From: Phlebiopsis flavidoalba
Taxonomy: Eukaryota; Basidiomycota; Agaricomycetes; Polyporales; Phanerochaetaceae
Reading direction: 5' to 3'
NCBI GenBank assembly: GCA_035772785.1
Contig: JAOCPU010000028.1
Span: 62,001 to 126,000 of the forward strand
DNA length: 64,000 nucleotides
Shown piece by piece: positions 12,288 through 24,800 of this stretch. Each line of letters starts with the position of its first letter. Position 1 is the first letter of the stretch. The notes under the pieces are model-generated. The model was not told the origin of the DNA and made no database searches. It saw nothing but the letters and a program-made list of their open reading frames with translations. A program made the position numbers and the translations under genes.

Positions 12288-12756
12288 GGTGGATTGAGAG
12301 GATAAGTTTGGTGAGTCATGGCAGTCCCTTAGGCCTGGTTATATACGATGTGCGGACCAAGTTCCGTGAGTCTTGTGCACTCTTATCGACAACGGCTCTA
12401 GCGAAATGACCCACATTGCGGTCCGATCCGCCCGAGGTCCCATCCACGCGCAGGCAAGTACCTTAGAAGCGACTTGGACGTGCCCAGGCCCAGACATATA
12501 CCCAATGGGAGAAGAGAAAAATACAGGGGTACCATTCGGACGTGGTCGATGTCGGTATGTGGGCATAACAATACGAAATAAAGTAACGTGACGACACAAG
12601 ACTCTGCTAGAACTGCGTGTCGGATGTCAGTCTTACGCTTAGCAATACGAGAATCAGATACACGTACCGATGACGATTGAGCTGGTTATACGTTGAAGAC
12701 ATTAATTCAGGGCCTTCGTCGCGTCAGCCCCTCGCCAATCTTCTCCATCGCAGTTC

Positions 12757-14532
12757 CTACGGCAAGCTCTGCTCGTCAACCAGAGGCGACTGTTCCGCCT
12801 GGATGTGCCCCACAACTGTCCTCGCGGTGGCCTTCCCGTCGTTCCTGTAGTAATCAATCACCACTTGACATACGCCTTGCGGAGGCTCGTGCATGTGTTT
12901 CGCATATCCAAGACCACCCTTTTCGGGGACAAGCGTGCCCGAGAGTCGTCAAAGTAGAGATGCACGTTTGTGAGGGCGAACATCGAGGGTTGTAAGAATA
13001 CCACGTCACCGAGAACTTGCGGCATCACGTAAGTCAGGAAACCATAGGCCGACTTTGCGAGGAATCGGCGAGCCAGATAGTACCATCCCGACCAGGTAGG
13101 CGATGCTGAGCATGGCCGTCGGCGACACATGTAATGAAGGTGACTTCTTTGTCGCTATGAGCACATGCAGAGCGTGGTGGATGTCGCCGTAGGTAGGCGG
13201 AGGTCCTGAATCAGCTACACAAGAATGCATTGCCTCCCAATATCCGGGTTCTTGCTGCCGTGCTGCAGTTCGATAAGCCTTTGCTCATACAGCAGATGGG
13301 CAAGAGAGCAGCTTTCGACATAGACGAAGGAATGCATGATGTTTTTCGATCCAGGTCGGATTGTTCTTCTGCTTGATCATGTATACACTCGCCAGAAGGT
13401 CTCCGCCAGGGCCGAATACTCCATTGCCGGGACGGATACAGCCAGTTCGTAGGACAGAGTCGCCAGATGGAGAGCGAATCTGCGGCACGTACACGACGTT
13501 CTGCGGTGAGCTTCGAGACAGCGTAGTTGGAAAAGAAGTGCTCGTGGCGTTTCGGGCAAGTTTTCATCGTCCATCATTTAGCACTTGGGTGAAGTACTTG
13601 GGCTCCTTCTGCCCATGTAGCAGCCAGAACCGCGACGTCGACCGTGATACGTACACCAACAGAGCCAGAGGACGTGTAGATCATAGTGCTGTGGCACCAA
13701 CCGCTGCGAGCTTGCGTCACAAGCATGATGTTCTGGGTGCCATGTACATTGACGGCCTCGGACAACGTACAGCAGCTTCGGAATGTCGCTCGTAGAATCG
13801 GATAGTCGCGGCAGTGTGGAAGACTAGTTAAGCTCGGGGCGCGCATACATTCGCGATGCCCAAGGCGTCGTACCGGGCCATGGCTTCCGGAAACGCCGCA
13901 AACACTTTGTCGCTGGATTCGTGGATGTCGAGCTCGATGAAGTCGACAAAATTAAGTCGAGGCATATTTTATTTTCAAGGAAGACACGGCAGAGAACGGC
14001 TGAGGTGGCCTTGCCTCTGCTTTCAGATCGTCGCGCGCACAGGGAAGGCGGGGGTGTATATCGAGCACGCGATAATGCGATCGCGGGTCTGGGGGGGGAA
14101 GGCGGGGGGATTCACCGCGTTTTGCAGGGGCAGGTGAGGCGACGAGACCCATCCACCTAAAAAAACCCCGCCTGGATTTCTCACCGTGTCAGACCCGCAT
14201 ACACGCACCATAAACACGAAATAACACTACGCCAAGCTGTACTCACCCCGCCGACGACAAACATACCTCCTCGCCTGTCCGTGGGTGGGAGCTTTCCGTC
14301 TACCAAAGATGATGATGGGCCGTCCTTCATACTCTCGTAAACACGCCTTGATTTCCTCATCTGTCCAGCGTCTGGGAGAAATACGCGCTGCATCTTCCGG
14401 GAAGCTTGTCAATCTTTCGCGTCGTTGAAGTAGACCATACAGAATAAATAAGAAAGGCAGTGTCAAGAAAGCGAGAAGGACGTTATGTGCAGAGAACAGC
14501 GTTTGGAGGAAGGGAGGCTCGTCTTCGGACAT
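12757..14532 (-). CDS. 3-beta-HSD-like (ERG26-type) dehydrogenase with N-terminal membrane anchor
   Basis: NAD(P)-dependent sterol- or hydroxysteroid-dehydrogenase-type short-chain dehydrogenase. The start at 14532 gives M-S-E-D-E-P-P-F-L-Q-T-L-F-S-A-H, then a hydrophobic segment (about residues 17-37) that should anchor it in the ER. The Rossmann motif is split by an intron: F-V-V-G-G near 14255-14275, and F-L-G-G-W near 14155-14172. The body includes F-I-E-L-D-I-H-E-S-S-D-K-V (near 13905-13950), Y-x-x-x-K as Y-A-V-S-K-L-T-A-E (near 13500-13530), and the family signature L-R-T-G-C-I-R-P-G-N-G-V-F-G-P-G-G-D-L-L (13395-13455). The C-terminus continues to V-V-I-D-Y-Y-R-N-D-G-K-A-T-A-R and the stop at 12757. 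Many frame breaks are present. ERG26 proper usually lacks such a long N-terminal anchor, so this may be a paralogue. Confidence 0.75.
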
Positions 14533-14736
14533 GGTAGTCTTAACGCAAGAAGCAACCTTGGTCACCACACGAGCGTAGAGATTTCTCGCGACCAAGGGAA
14601 CGCGACCAAAGGCAAAAAGTCACACGTCGGGGATCTCGCCGGCGATATCAGAGCGGGGGTTAAAACAAGTCAATTCATGAGACCATAGAAAGCACAGAGA
14701 CTACTACGCCAAGATCTGCACCACGACACAGTTATA

Positions 14737-16345
14737 CTAAGCGGGAGGAGGCGGAGGAGGAGCAGGGTCGCTCGGTGGCGGAGCAGCAGCTCCGTACCTG
14801 TCCTGGTGCGCCGTATGTAGCCTTGCTGAGCATAGTATTGAGCGTACTGCTGTTGCTGCTGGGCTTGCCATGCCTTGAACTCGGGAGAGTTGACGTCGTA
14901 TCCATAGGCAGCCCTGTAGCAGACACGTCAGCTCCACCAACAGTAGGAGATCAACATAGACGAACCAGTATTGAGCGTAAGCATCCGCGTCGCTGGCGGA
15001 AGGGGCGGCGCCGTTCGGGTCGGAAGGCGGTGGCGGAGCGCTGCCATCGGGAGGCGGAGGAGGCTGCTCGCCAGGTGGCGGGGGCGGAGGGGCGGCGCCG
15101 GGCTGTGGAGGTGCATATCCCTATATTGTCACACGGGCAAAAAAAGCAAGGGTACAAGTTAGCGGTCACACGTAATGAGATACAGACCAAGATCGAGTTG
15201 CAATTGCGACTGTCATGTGCGCAAGGACGCGGAAGGAGGATGAGCATGAGTGGAGTATACATACGGCGTAAGCACTGTAGGCGGCCGCGTACTGGACTTG
15301 TGCTTGATGAAGCTCCATTTGTTGCTGTTGTACGATAGCCTTGACCTTGCCGTGTTCCTGACGGACGACCTCGAGAAGGTCCTCAGCGAGAACCTTGGCG
15401 CGTTGAAACCTGACCTTCATCAGGACCCCCTACATGGACACTCAGTGCGCGCCAATTGTTGGGACGTTCGTGTCGATGTGGTAAAAAACGTACGTAACAT
15501 GGATGAACATAGGCTCATCATGTTCTTGGCCGGTTTCTTGGTCGACGAAACCCGATCCAAGGCCCTTGATCTGCACACGAGTACCTGTCTCTTGTTGGAT
15601 GTACTTTACGAACATACCCTGTACTAGAAGTCAGACAGAGATTCAGCTGAGGGTAGATATGACTCACCGATGGTCCGACAACCTTCGCACGAACGTTGAA
15701 GTTACGGATGGTCTCCAAGCCTACGGGAATCTTCTCTTCGGGCCATTTTCGCTACGACCAGGGGTCAGCTTCGCGTACAAGTTGCATGTGTATACTGCGA
15801 ACCTTCTCTCGGAGACGGTCTTTCTTATCCTCGACAAGAGATCCAAGGTCCATTGATATCAACTCCTGAACTTTGTCGATAGCCTTATCCAGCATTTCTT
15901 GGGAAGATAGCGGAAATATGAAGGTAAAGAGGGGGGTCTTTCTCGGTAGCCTTGGAACGGTCTGGATACCAAGTACCCTTGGTGCTGACAGAAGCACCTG
16001 TGTCTTCATGAATCTACAACCAGCAACGTTAAGTCATTGCTCGCAACAGGTCCGGCCACACAGACATACCTGAGTCTGAGTAGAGCCCTTGGTCAGCAGG
16101 TATCTGTTTCGTATGTCGTTAATATCGATATCGTGGGTGAAGTCGCCATCATGGGGGTCCCCTGGGCCCCAGAGAGGTTCCAGAGCTACTGGGGGTTGGC
16201 AAACTGGGCGGCGATTTTTTGCAGCAATCGCTGCAGCAGCGGCAGCAGCCTCCGATGCAGTCTTTCCTTCCTCAGTCTTGACCGCTTTTGTAGGTGTGTC
16301 GCCGTCCGCAGGAGCGGCCTGGTCCCATTTACGCTTTGAAGACAT
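14737..16345 (-). CDS. KH-domain RNA-binding protein, KHDC4-like
   Basis: Putative splicing-associated KH protein resembling KHDC4 (Blom7-alpha). The N-terminus is M-S-S-K-R-K-W-D-Q-A-A-P-A-D-G-D-T-P-T-K, then an Ala-rich helix. H-D-I-D-I-N-D-I-R-N-R-Y-L-L-T-K-G-S-T-Q (16075-16135) and G-A-S-V-S-T-K-G-T-W-Y-P-D (15960-16000) begin the first KH-like unit. The second unit has R-A-K-V-V-G-P-S-G (near 15665-15690) and T-R-V-Q-I-K-G-L-G-S-G-F-V (near 15540-15590). A long Gln-rich helix (15300-15400) leads to a Pro/Gly-rich tail with Y-A-Q-Y-Y-A-Q-Q-G-Y repeats, ending P-P-P-P-P-P-A at 14737. It shares a 251-bp divergent upstream region with the DEAD-box gene. A nuclear location is inferred. Confidence 0.8.
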
Positions 16346-16596
16346 GGTATCGAACGCTGACGAGGTCGTGGATGGTGGCAGGAGCAAGTTTTCGGCGACT
16401 GCAGAAGGGCAGGGGCGCCTGAACGTTGATCGCGGGGCGGGAGTTGCCGTGCCGGGGATTTGGCCGCATTTTCTAGGGCGTCTGGCGGATTGATAGACCT
16501 TCCCCGAATTTTTGCAACCTCGGCAGCTCTCCAACCGTCGTGTGTCCGCCAACCTCGACGTTGCCGACACTCCTCTGCTCATCGTAGCTCACAGCC
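16346..16596. promoter_or_regulatory. Short divergent promoter region (KH protein / DEAD-box helicase)
   Basis: Only 251 bp separate the start codons of two divergently read RNA-binding genes. No TATA box is evident. Such a short shared region suggests coordinated expression, which is an inference from spacing alone. Confidence 0.4.
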
Positions 16597-18937
16597 ATGG
16601 CGACCTCTTGGATGAGGGGCCGCATTGGCGTCCTCGCCCCCCCGTCAGTCCTGCTTAGAGCCAGCAGGTCTGGTCACATTCTCTCCAAGCGCGGTTCGTC
16701 ACTCGTGTTGTTCACCGTTTGGATGTCGTGCTAATCCTCCCATAGCTCCATTGGACATCGTGGAGGTTCGCGACAACCGCGGCGCAGCCTGTGCTTGAGG
16801 CTGCCCAACCATCAAATACGGTCGAAAGGCCTGAATCCAGCCAGCAAACGTTTGGAAATGACCAGCCCTCATTCGACATCCTGGCAAGGCAAGGTTTCAA
16901 ACGGAACCTTGGCGAGTTTGAAGTCGGTTCTCAAAATATCACACATGAGTCCCGTACAGGCTGCTGTTCTTCCTCTTCTTCCCGCGCTCGCCGGAGCCTC
17001 ACGAGTTCCCAGAGAGCAATAACCCGCGCGACTTGCTCGTGAAGGCGAAAACCGTTACAGGCAAAACCCTGGCGTTTCTCATTCCTGCTGTCGAGGCGCA
17101 GCGTGAAAGCACTCCAAGACGCTGGACAGAAGCTGTTTCGAGGACGCAGGTCTCGAGTCGGATCGTCATTTGTCGATGCGGTGCAATCCGTGCACATGTC
17201 AAGGAATGAAGCTGGTGCTCTTATCATTACGTCCTACCCGCGAGCTGGGCCACCGCAAATCGCCAACGAAGCTCTCCGGTTAACCCCATCACGTCAAGAA
17301 GGGTTTGAAGTCAGGCTTTTCGTCGGCACTGGTTTGCCAGCAAGCGTATGCAGATGCTGCGCGACTGGATGCGTGGTCGTAGGGATATCGTGGTTGCTAC
17401 TCCTGGACGTCTATGAGAGACCTTTTGGAAAACGAGCCGGACTTCGCAAAGGGATTTGAGAACACCCCATTCGTACGTCCTGAGTCTGTCAATTCCACAC
17501 ATCGTGCTCACCTGCTGTATGTAGCTCATTCTCGACGAAGCCGATACTCTCTTGGAGATGGGTTTCCGTGAGGACATTGACGCCATCACCTCATATCTAC
17601 CCAAGAGTCCCAAGCGGCAGACATTCCTCTTCTCGGCTACCGTGTCTCTGTGAAATTCGCCAGGTTGCTCAGTGCCACGTTGGATCCCAAGCACATGTTC
17701 ATCGACTGTGTCCCTGCCGACTCATCGCCTGTTCATGCGCATGTACCGCAATACCACACCGTCGTTCCTTCGGCTGCCGACCAGCTACCACACGTCCTCC
17801 GTCTCCTCGCACACGATCAACTGACTAACCCAGGCAACTCCAAGACCATCATCTTTTTACCTACGACGAAGCTTACGCAGTTGTTCTCGACGTTCATTCG
17901 CCGAGCTTGCTGAAAGCTGTCTCCCGGCCAAGCGTATGTCCATCTATGAGATTCACTCAAAGCGCACCATGGAATCCCGTTCAAACACTTCGAACCGCTT
18001 CAGGAATGACAAGCGTGACTGTGTCCTCATCTCCTCTGATGTCTCTGCTCGTAGGTGTTGACTACCCTGGTGGTCCACGCGCGCGTCCATTCAGGTCGGC
18101 ATCCCAGCTCCTCTGATCAATACGTTCACCGCGTCGGCCGTACGGGACGTGGACGTGATACGACTGGCCGCGCTGGATCTTGTCCTTCTCCCTTGGGAGA
18201 TCCGGTTTCATTACATGGCGAAACTCGGCGAGATTCCTCTGAAGCCGCTATCCATCAACGAGCTCACGTCGCAGGTCAAGGAGCTTGCGACACAACAAAA
18301 CAATTCGAATGGATACGTCGAGCGTATAGAAAAGATCGAGCAGGAAGTCAAGGACTTCACCGCCAAGCTTGACCCGACGCGGTCAAGGAGACCCTCAGCC
18401 TCGCGAGCTCGGATATTACATCAGCAAGAGCGGCGAGCTTCGTGTGCAGAAGAGCGTTATTGTCCGAAGGTCTGAAGAACTGGACTGTGACTTGGGAGGC
18501 GTGCGGCCTCCCTCAGCCGCCATACATTTCGCAGGGTTTCCTCGAGAAACTTGGATTCAACGACGGACGCACCAAGAACTTCGGGAGGTCCAGCGGACAG
18601 GGAAAGCCGCCGCCGCGCAACTTCTCGGGTCCTGCTTGGACGCAGCGCGGCCATGTCGGCCGCAACCGCGACGACTCGTCCTTCGAGGGCCGTGACCGAC
18701 CGCCCTCGCAGCTTCGACCGCGGAGAGACCGCCCGGATCGTGGTCGCAGCTACGGTGACCGCGAAGACCGCCCCCCCCCGCGGCTTCAATCGTGAAGACC
18801 GCCCTCGTAGCTACAACCGTGAGGACCGCCCTCGGAGCTATGACCGCGAAGATCGTCCTCGCAGCTACGGCAGCCGCGAGCAGTCTTCCGAGAGGAGATC
18901 ATTCGGTCGGCGCGAGTCTCGGGATGAGGACGACTAA
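16597..18937 (+). CDS. DEAD-box ATP-dependent RNA helicase, MSS116-like
   Basis: RNA helicase of the mitochondrial Mss116/Cyt-19 type. The N-terminus ([14 protein letters not shown]) is basic and probably targets mitochondria. Motifs in order: Q-motif region [10 protein letters not shown] (near 16950-16980), Walker A as A-K-T-V-T-G-K-T (17045-17068), P-T-R-E-L-A-like stretch (near 17230-17260), T-P-G-R-L near 17398-17415, D-E-A-D (near 17530-17545), S-A-T (near 17633-17645), and H-R-V-G-R-T-G-R-G (18127-18153). The tail from about 18540 is Arg/Gly/Asp-rich with R-E-D-R-P-R-S-Y repeats, typical of RNA-annealing tails, and ends at 18937. The Walker A motif has Val where Gly is expected. Multiple frame breaks are present. 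Confidence 0.88.
18757..18868 (+). repeat. In-frame [10 protein letters not shown] coding repeat
   Basis: Four imperfect copies of a unit of about 27-30 bp encode R-E-D-R-P-(R-S-Y or P-P-R) in the helicase tail. A run of nine C at 18771-18779 sits in the first unit and is a likely place for length error. Confidence 0.8.
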
Positions 18938-19162
18938 AAGTCTGTCTGACACCCCACCATCACCCCCCTTCACCCTTGTATCATAGCTGTACCCTAGTCA
19001 CTCCGTGCTTAGCATCTGTAATTATTCGTCGTCTTATCCTTGCTTCGCCTCGTTTCCAGGGTCATATACATTTCGCGCAATATTGCACACGTCATTAGAG
19101 CATCTATACAGTTATATGCGTTGGGCTAATACACTATGTCTCTCTGCTCTGTGGAATTAGAT

Positions 19163-21599
19163 TCACTGCTCGGCAGACATTACAACCTCCTTTCCGAGCG
19201 GCGTGGGCTCCTCTTCAGTGTTGCGCAGCTTGGCCTCGCTGACCATAGCGTGCACGGGGTGAGGTGGGCGGAAGGATTTGAGTTGGATGTCGATTTGCTC
19301 TTCGATGACCTTTTGGCCAGAGGCGGCTGCGACGAAGCCGAGGAAAGGAGGTGATGGATTCAGGGGACGAGTGCAGAACTCTGGGTGAGCTTGGAGACCG
19401 ACGAAGTAGGGGTGGTCTACGGATAAAATATGAGATAAGATTGTCCAACAGCTGACGTATACGTACCCGGCAGTTTCCAGGATCTGCATACGCTCGCCCT
19501 TCTCGTCCTTGCCAACGAACGCCATCCCGCTCGTAGACAACTTGTCAATGTCATTCTGGGTTGACCTCGTACCGATGACGATTGCCTTTCTTCCCAGGAT
19601 CTTCTCTGCACCACCGTACAGTTTACGTATCTTGGACCAGTTTCTCAGTACCAGTCTGGAATACTGGTGGGGCGTACGGCCAAGACGCATAGTGCCGCCC
19701 ATATGGTGTCCGCGAGATCTCGGGCATGAAGACGATGAGGGGGTAGGTATTTCGGACTTTTCGTCAAACTCGCCAGAAATCGCCTCCTCTGTATGCCGTC
19801 ATTCGTATATTTGAGAAATGTAAAGCGCCCCATATGACCTTACCGGTGATATACCGCAGACGTTCCGTGCCCACTCGACGACGGCGAGTTGGAATCCAAG
19901 ACACAAATACCGAGGAAAGGGTACTTTCTTCTCTCGGGCCCACTTGATAGCGAGCATCATACCCTCTGTTCCGCGCATGCCAAAGCCGCCGGAAGGAACA
20001 AGGATTCCGCTAGAGAACCGAGGTGACTTAGCGAGAAGCGTGGAGTGTAACGAAGGATGGCGACACTACCCCGCGGAAAAACGACAGCCCTTCCAAGCGT
20101 CGTCACGGTACCTCGCAGGGTTTGTGACTTGGGTGTCAGGCTCGAGAATCGGACGAGTTAACCCACTGTAATGAAAAGTCAGCTCGGGCACGAGGAGGAT
20201 TTTGTAGCTTAAGACTGACCTTGAGGTTCAGTTTACGTTGGCATCTGAATGCCGAGTGCTCTAGAGAGCGTTTTGTAACGGACATATACGAGTCCTGAAG
20301 GTCGTGTGTACTTGCCCACCAATGCGATAGTGACCTCAATCGAGGAGACGCTCTTGGCTGACCGTTTATCAGTCAAGTATGGATACAATCTGCATTAGTA
20401 TAAGAGGCACTCACTCCAGTCCGGTGAGTTCTCTCCAGCGGCCGCTCTCAGGTCCAAGCCTCGGTCAATGGACTCTTCGCGTGTCAACGTCAGGCCTCCC
20501 AATTTCAAACGCTTTTTTGCAAATATTGAACGATGCCCTGAGACTGCAAGAGCAAAGGAACGTGGTAGACCGAGGAAACACGTCGTGTACACACGATGAC
20601 CTGCTCAGACGAGACGTGACAGAACATGGAGATTTTAGACTTGGTAGCCGGCTCCAGGGGCTTCTTAACAATCAGGACGACATGCAATCTGTACGGGATG
20701 TGAATAGGTCGAGATGGCTCAAATACCATGGGTGACGTACCAAGTCGGGCAACAGACCCAGACCACGGAGCGCGTGAACGGTGGTTTGTGTCGGCTTCGT
20801 CTTCTGCTCACCATGCATGTCTGGGACGAGGGAGACGTGGATGAGGGCGAAGTTCTCATATCCGACGCGGGAACTGGAATTGGCGCATTGCTTCAACGAA
20901 TGGGGCGGATTCGATGTCACCGACAGTGTGCCTCCCAGCTCAACAATACAGACATCGGGCTCCTCGCCGGTGTTGTCTACGGGGATTTTCGCGACGCGTT
21001 CTATCCAGTCTTGGATAGCGTTCGTGACATGGGGGACGATCTGTGTATCTAAATGAGATCCTGGCTTCTCTGCTTGTCCGCGGAGTAACCCACCTGAACC
21101 GTTTTCCCCAGGTAATCTCCACGTCTCTGTCATGGCGTGGGTTGGTCACAACGCGCGTTTGAACGGGGATACAGGGGTGGTTCTTACCTCCTTCTCAATA
21201 ACCTCACTATAGATCTTTCCGGTCGTGATGTTGTTATCCCGGGAAAGGGTGACATTAAGATAGCGTTCGTAATTTCCAAGGTCGAGATCGACCTCTCCAC
21301 CGTCATTTAAGACGTATACTTCACCTACAGATATCGCGTGAGTCGCGTGATTTCCTAGACCATGTCTCGCACTTCTCCACCATGTTCTTGCGGCCTCATT
21401 GTGCCAGCATCAATGTTCATGTAAGGATCAATCTTTATTGCCGTAACCTTCAGACCGGTCGTCTTCAAGAGCAAACCAGTCGAAGACGCTGCAGTGTTCA
21501 CATTAGCCCCTAGCGTTCAAATCCTCGAAATTGAGGCGCACCGATAACCCCCTTCCCGATCCCACTCACAACGCCTCCAGAAACAAGAATATACTTCAT
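19163..21599 (-). CDS. URA7: CTP synthase
   Basis: Makes CTP from UTP, ATP and glutamine (EC 6.3.4.2) in the cytosol. The start at 21599 gives [19 protein letters not shown]. The synthase domain continues with [20 protein letters not shown] (near 21380-21440), [17 protein letters not shown] (near 21230-21285), I-V-E-L-G-G-T (near 20925-20950) and H-V-P-L-L-L-Q (near 20545-20565). The glutaminase domain has the nucleophile Cys in G-I-C-L-G-F-Q (near 19890-19912) and the catalytic His in A-H-P-E-F-C-T-R-P (near 19365-19395). The stop is at 19163. Several one-base insertions fall inside invariant stretches, for example near 20580. An essential gene broken in this way points to assembly error. 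Yeast has two paralogues, URA7 and URA8; the symbol is by family. Confidence 0.92.
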
Positions 21600-21881
21600 A
21601 TTCACAGGCGAAACGGGGCAAAATGGCAGGGAGAAAGGATAAACTGCTCAATGCAGTGACTCTTTCGAGTAAGAGCCTCTGCTCTCAAATTTCCCGCCTT
21701 TCGTCCAATGAGCGGCTATATCCCGATGCGATCTCGATCAAGCCTCAGCGCGTCCGCACGCGTTGACTCGTCCTAGGAGATTCGACGCGTCGCATGCACG
21801 AATGCCTTGCCAAGATGCGTGAAAAAAAATGTATGGTACAAAAGGCGATTAGTGAGTGTTACAAAATATTATGAGTACATT

Positions 21882-24800
21882 TTATTCCGTCACCGACCAT
21901 CGATCTACGCTCCACTCCGGCCAAACGGCTCTGGTGGCAGTGTTTTTGGGGAGCTCTGGGAGAGCCCTGCGCGTCGAATTCGCGTTGGGGGCGGGAAGGA
22001 AATCGACCTCAACAAGCCACGCGATGTACTTGCCCATCAGGTCGTCGTCGACCGTGCGGGTTGTTTCCTGCAAGTGAGGTGCTAACAGCGCCCGCATGTT
22101 AACATCGCTCAGTTTCGGGCGCCTTCGTACTTGTCGGCAGGTCGTCCAGGACAAAGTGCAAGAGTGGGAAGAGCGCGTTGTCTTGGACTTCCATGACGTG
22201 TCGCTCGAGTGGTTGACGACGCCATTCGATGTATTCGCAGCGCTTGGTGTCGTAGCCATAGAGGGACAGAGACGAAAGGAAATCATTGAAGGTAGGTCTG
22301 GGGAAAGCGGCCATATGCAAGACACTGAGGTGATCTTGAGGCGCCGGGGAGGGGATGAAGTGCGGCAAGAGCAGTCGAACGGGACACGTGGTCGACGGGC
22401 ACCATGTTGACGGTGTTGTTGATAGTCCGGTACAAGGCCCAACTGGATACATCCTTTCACCATGCGCCAGATGAAGTCGTCCGTGTTCGTGACTTAGAGA
22501 GGCGTAAGCATGTTATGCGCAAAACTTCTCAGGGTACTTACCTGCTGTCTCAGAGTCTCCAACAACATATCCAGGCCGGAGGATATGTCCACTGAGACCC
22601 CTCTTGCCAGCCTCGAACAGGAGCTTCTCCGACACCCACTTGCTCTGACCATATCCCGTTTTCAAAGTACCTCTAGCTCCCTCAAGGTCATCGCTTTCCG
22701 GTACACCGCCAAGGCCGTTGGGGTCTCTAGACACTTTATCGGATAGTTGGACATAGTAGTCCGTGTCGATGGCAGATGTAGACGAAATGAACACAAACAA
22801 CTTGGGCTTGTCCATTGCTGCCAAGTCAATGGCAGTCAACGTACCCAACACGTTCGCATTGCGCAGTTTTTCGTATGGGTATACCCAGTGAACCTACAAC
22901 GCACTCATGATTAGCGATGATATTGCCTCTCTACTGGTCAACGTACCAGGGCACCATTGTGGATGATCGAAGTCTGCTTCAGCCGCCACCCGCGTCCAGG
23001 TGGTATCGTCCAAGCCGAAGTGTGGGACATCAAGGTCGCCCTTGACGACCTCCAGCCGACCCGACTCTACCCACTTCTCGTTCCACACACACCTCTGCCG
23101 CCAGCGGCATCCTGAAGGCGCGCGAGCGCCGCCTCTGACGATTTAGCACGAACCAAGCAGATGACCTTTTTCACACGAGCCTCATCCTGTAGGAGGTCAC
23201 GGAGGATGAACGCGCCAAGGAAGCCAGTGGCACCAGTGAGGAAAACGGTAAGCGGGCGATCCCAGTAATCTGCAGGCACGCTGGGGTAGGACGGCTTCAA
23301 CTGTGAGACAAGAGCGTCGTAGTCCTGGCCATATTCAATCTTGTTAGAAGCCGCCGAAGTCGACGCTTCAGCAGAGGAGTCTTGCGCCTTGGAGGATTCG
23401 AACCCAAGGTCTGCGTTCCGCAAGCTGTCCACCGCGGATGACAATTCCTTGATGGTAGGCTTATCGAAGATCAAGCCTAGTGGGGCGTCGATGACGAACG
23501 ACTTGCGGATCTCGAAGATGAGTCGGGTAGCGAGGATGGAGTGACCGCCGAGATCGAAGAAGGCTCTCATCCAGAGGAATCGGAGAGGAGGCGTTGGGCA
23601 ATATGCGAGACCAGATGGTACGCATCGCTTCTTCAGTTGATTGGTCCGCTGAGGGCCCTTCACCGACGACACGCGAGTCTTGGGTGGGCGCCAGCTGGGC
23701 AGTGTCGGGAAACGGAAGGGCGGGCTTATCAATCTTGCCGTTGGGGGTTCAATGGCATCCGCATTCAATGGAACGAACACTGATTGTGATGTCAACATCA
23801 GGTCAAATGAATGGGCAACACTACGTACGAGATGGAATACTGTGTCTCGGGAAGCTTCGTCTTGAGGTACTCCCTGATATCCTTGATGAGGCGTCTGTAC
23901 TTCTTCATGCCTCCAACAAGACCGCCGTCTTCTTCATCACCAATGTCGCTCGCGTACGAGTCCAAATCGGGACCACTACGGGTACGAAATAGCTGACGAG
24001 AATCTTCTCCTCGTCCTTGTCTCTCCGCACGAGGGTGACATTCTCCCCGAATGAGTTTATGCTGGCTGAGATGTGTGTCAATCTCTCCTAGCTCGATACG
24101 GAACCCACGAATCTTGACTTGGTCGTCTGCGCGGCCTGTGCACTCGACGATGCCGTTAGGCAAGTACCGCCCGAGATCACCAGATCGATACATGCGGTCT
24201 CGAATACCCTTCCAGTGTTGCGCCTCTGGTCCTGGCGTACCGCTGGCCGGCTCAAGGATGGTGTCTTGGCGAGGGGGGTGCGTTGGCGGAGAACCAGTTG
24301 CTGACGAACTTCTCTGCCGTGGCGTCGGCGTCCAAATACCCCTCGGCGAGACCGCCAGAGCGGACGTAGATCTCACCGACTTCGCCGACTGCACAAGGAA
24401 CGTTCTTGTCGTTCCTGTTCACGACGAGCAGTTGTACGTCGATCATACCCTCGCCAGCTGGCATGACGTCTTTCTGGGTAGCGAGGAAGGTCTGGTCCTC
24501 GTTGACACTGGGAATGAGGAAGTAGGAGACTGCACGCTGGGTTTCAGTCGTGCCGTACATGTTGATGATGCGGACGTTCGCAGCAAGCGATTGAAGACGG
24601 AGACAGTCACGTTTGGTGAGGATATCGCCAACGAAGAAGGCATTCTGAAGAGAGGGAATTTGACGTGTTGCTTGCGCTGAGAGCAGCTGACCCATGGCGG
24701 GTGTTAAATGAGTGACGGTAACCTCATTGTCGGCCATCCATTCGGCTAGCCGTCCAGGAGTTGCCGATGTCATCGGCCGTGGGTACGTAGAGAGTTGCTC

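Noticed and set aside
18757..18868. CRISPR-like or satellite repeat
   Set aside because: The repeat is in frame within the helicase tail and encodes a degenerate peptide unit without spacers.
22096..22410. Plus-strand frame antisense to LYS2
   Set aside because: It is a shadow of the reductase domain, which has clear conserved motifs on the minus strand.
23393..23409. tRNA B-box-like sequence (GGATTCGAACCC)
   Set aside because: It lies inside the LYS2 coding frame and no cloverleaf or A-box can be built around it.
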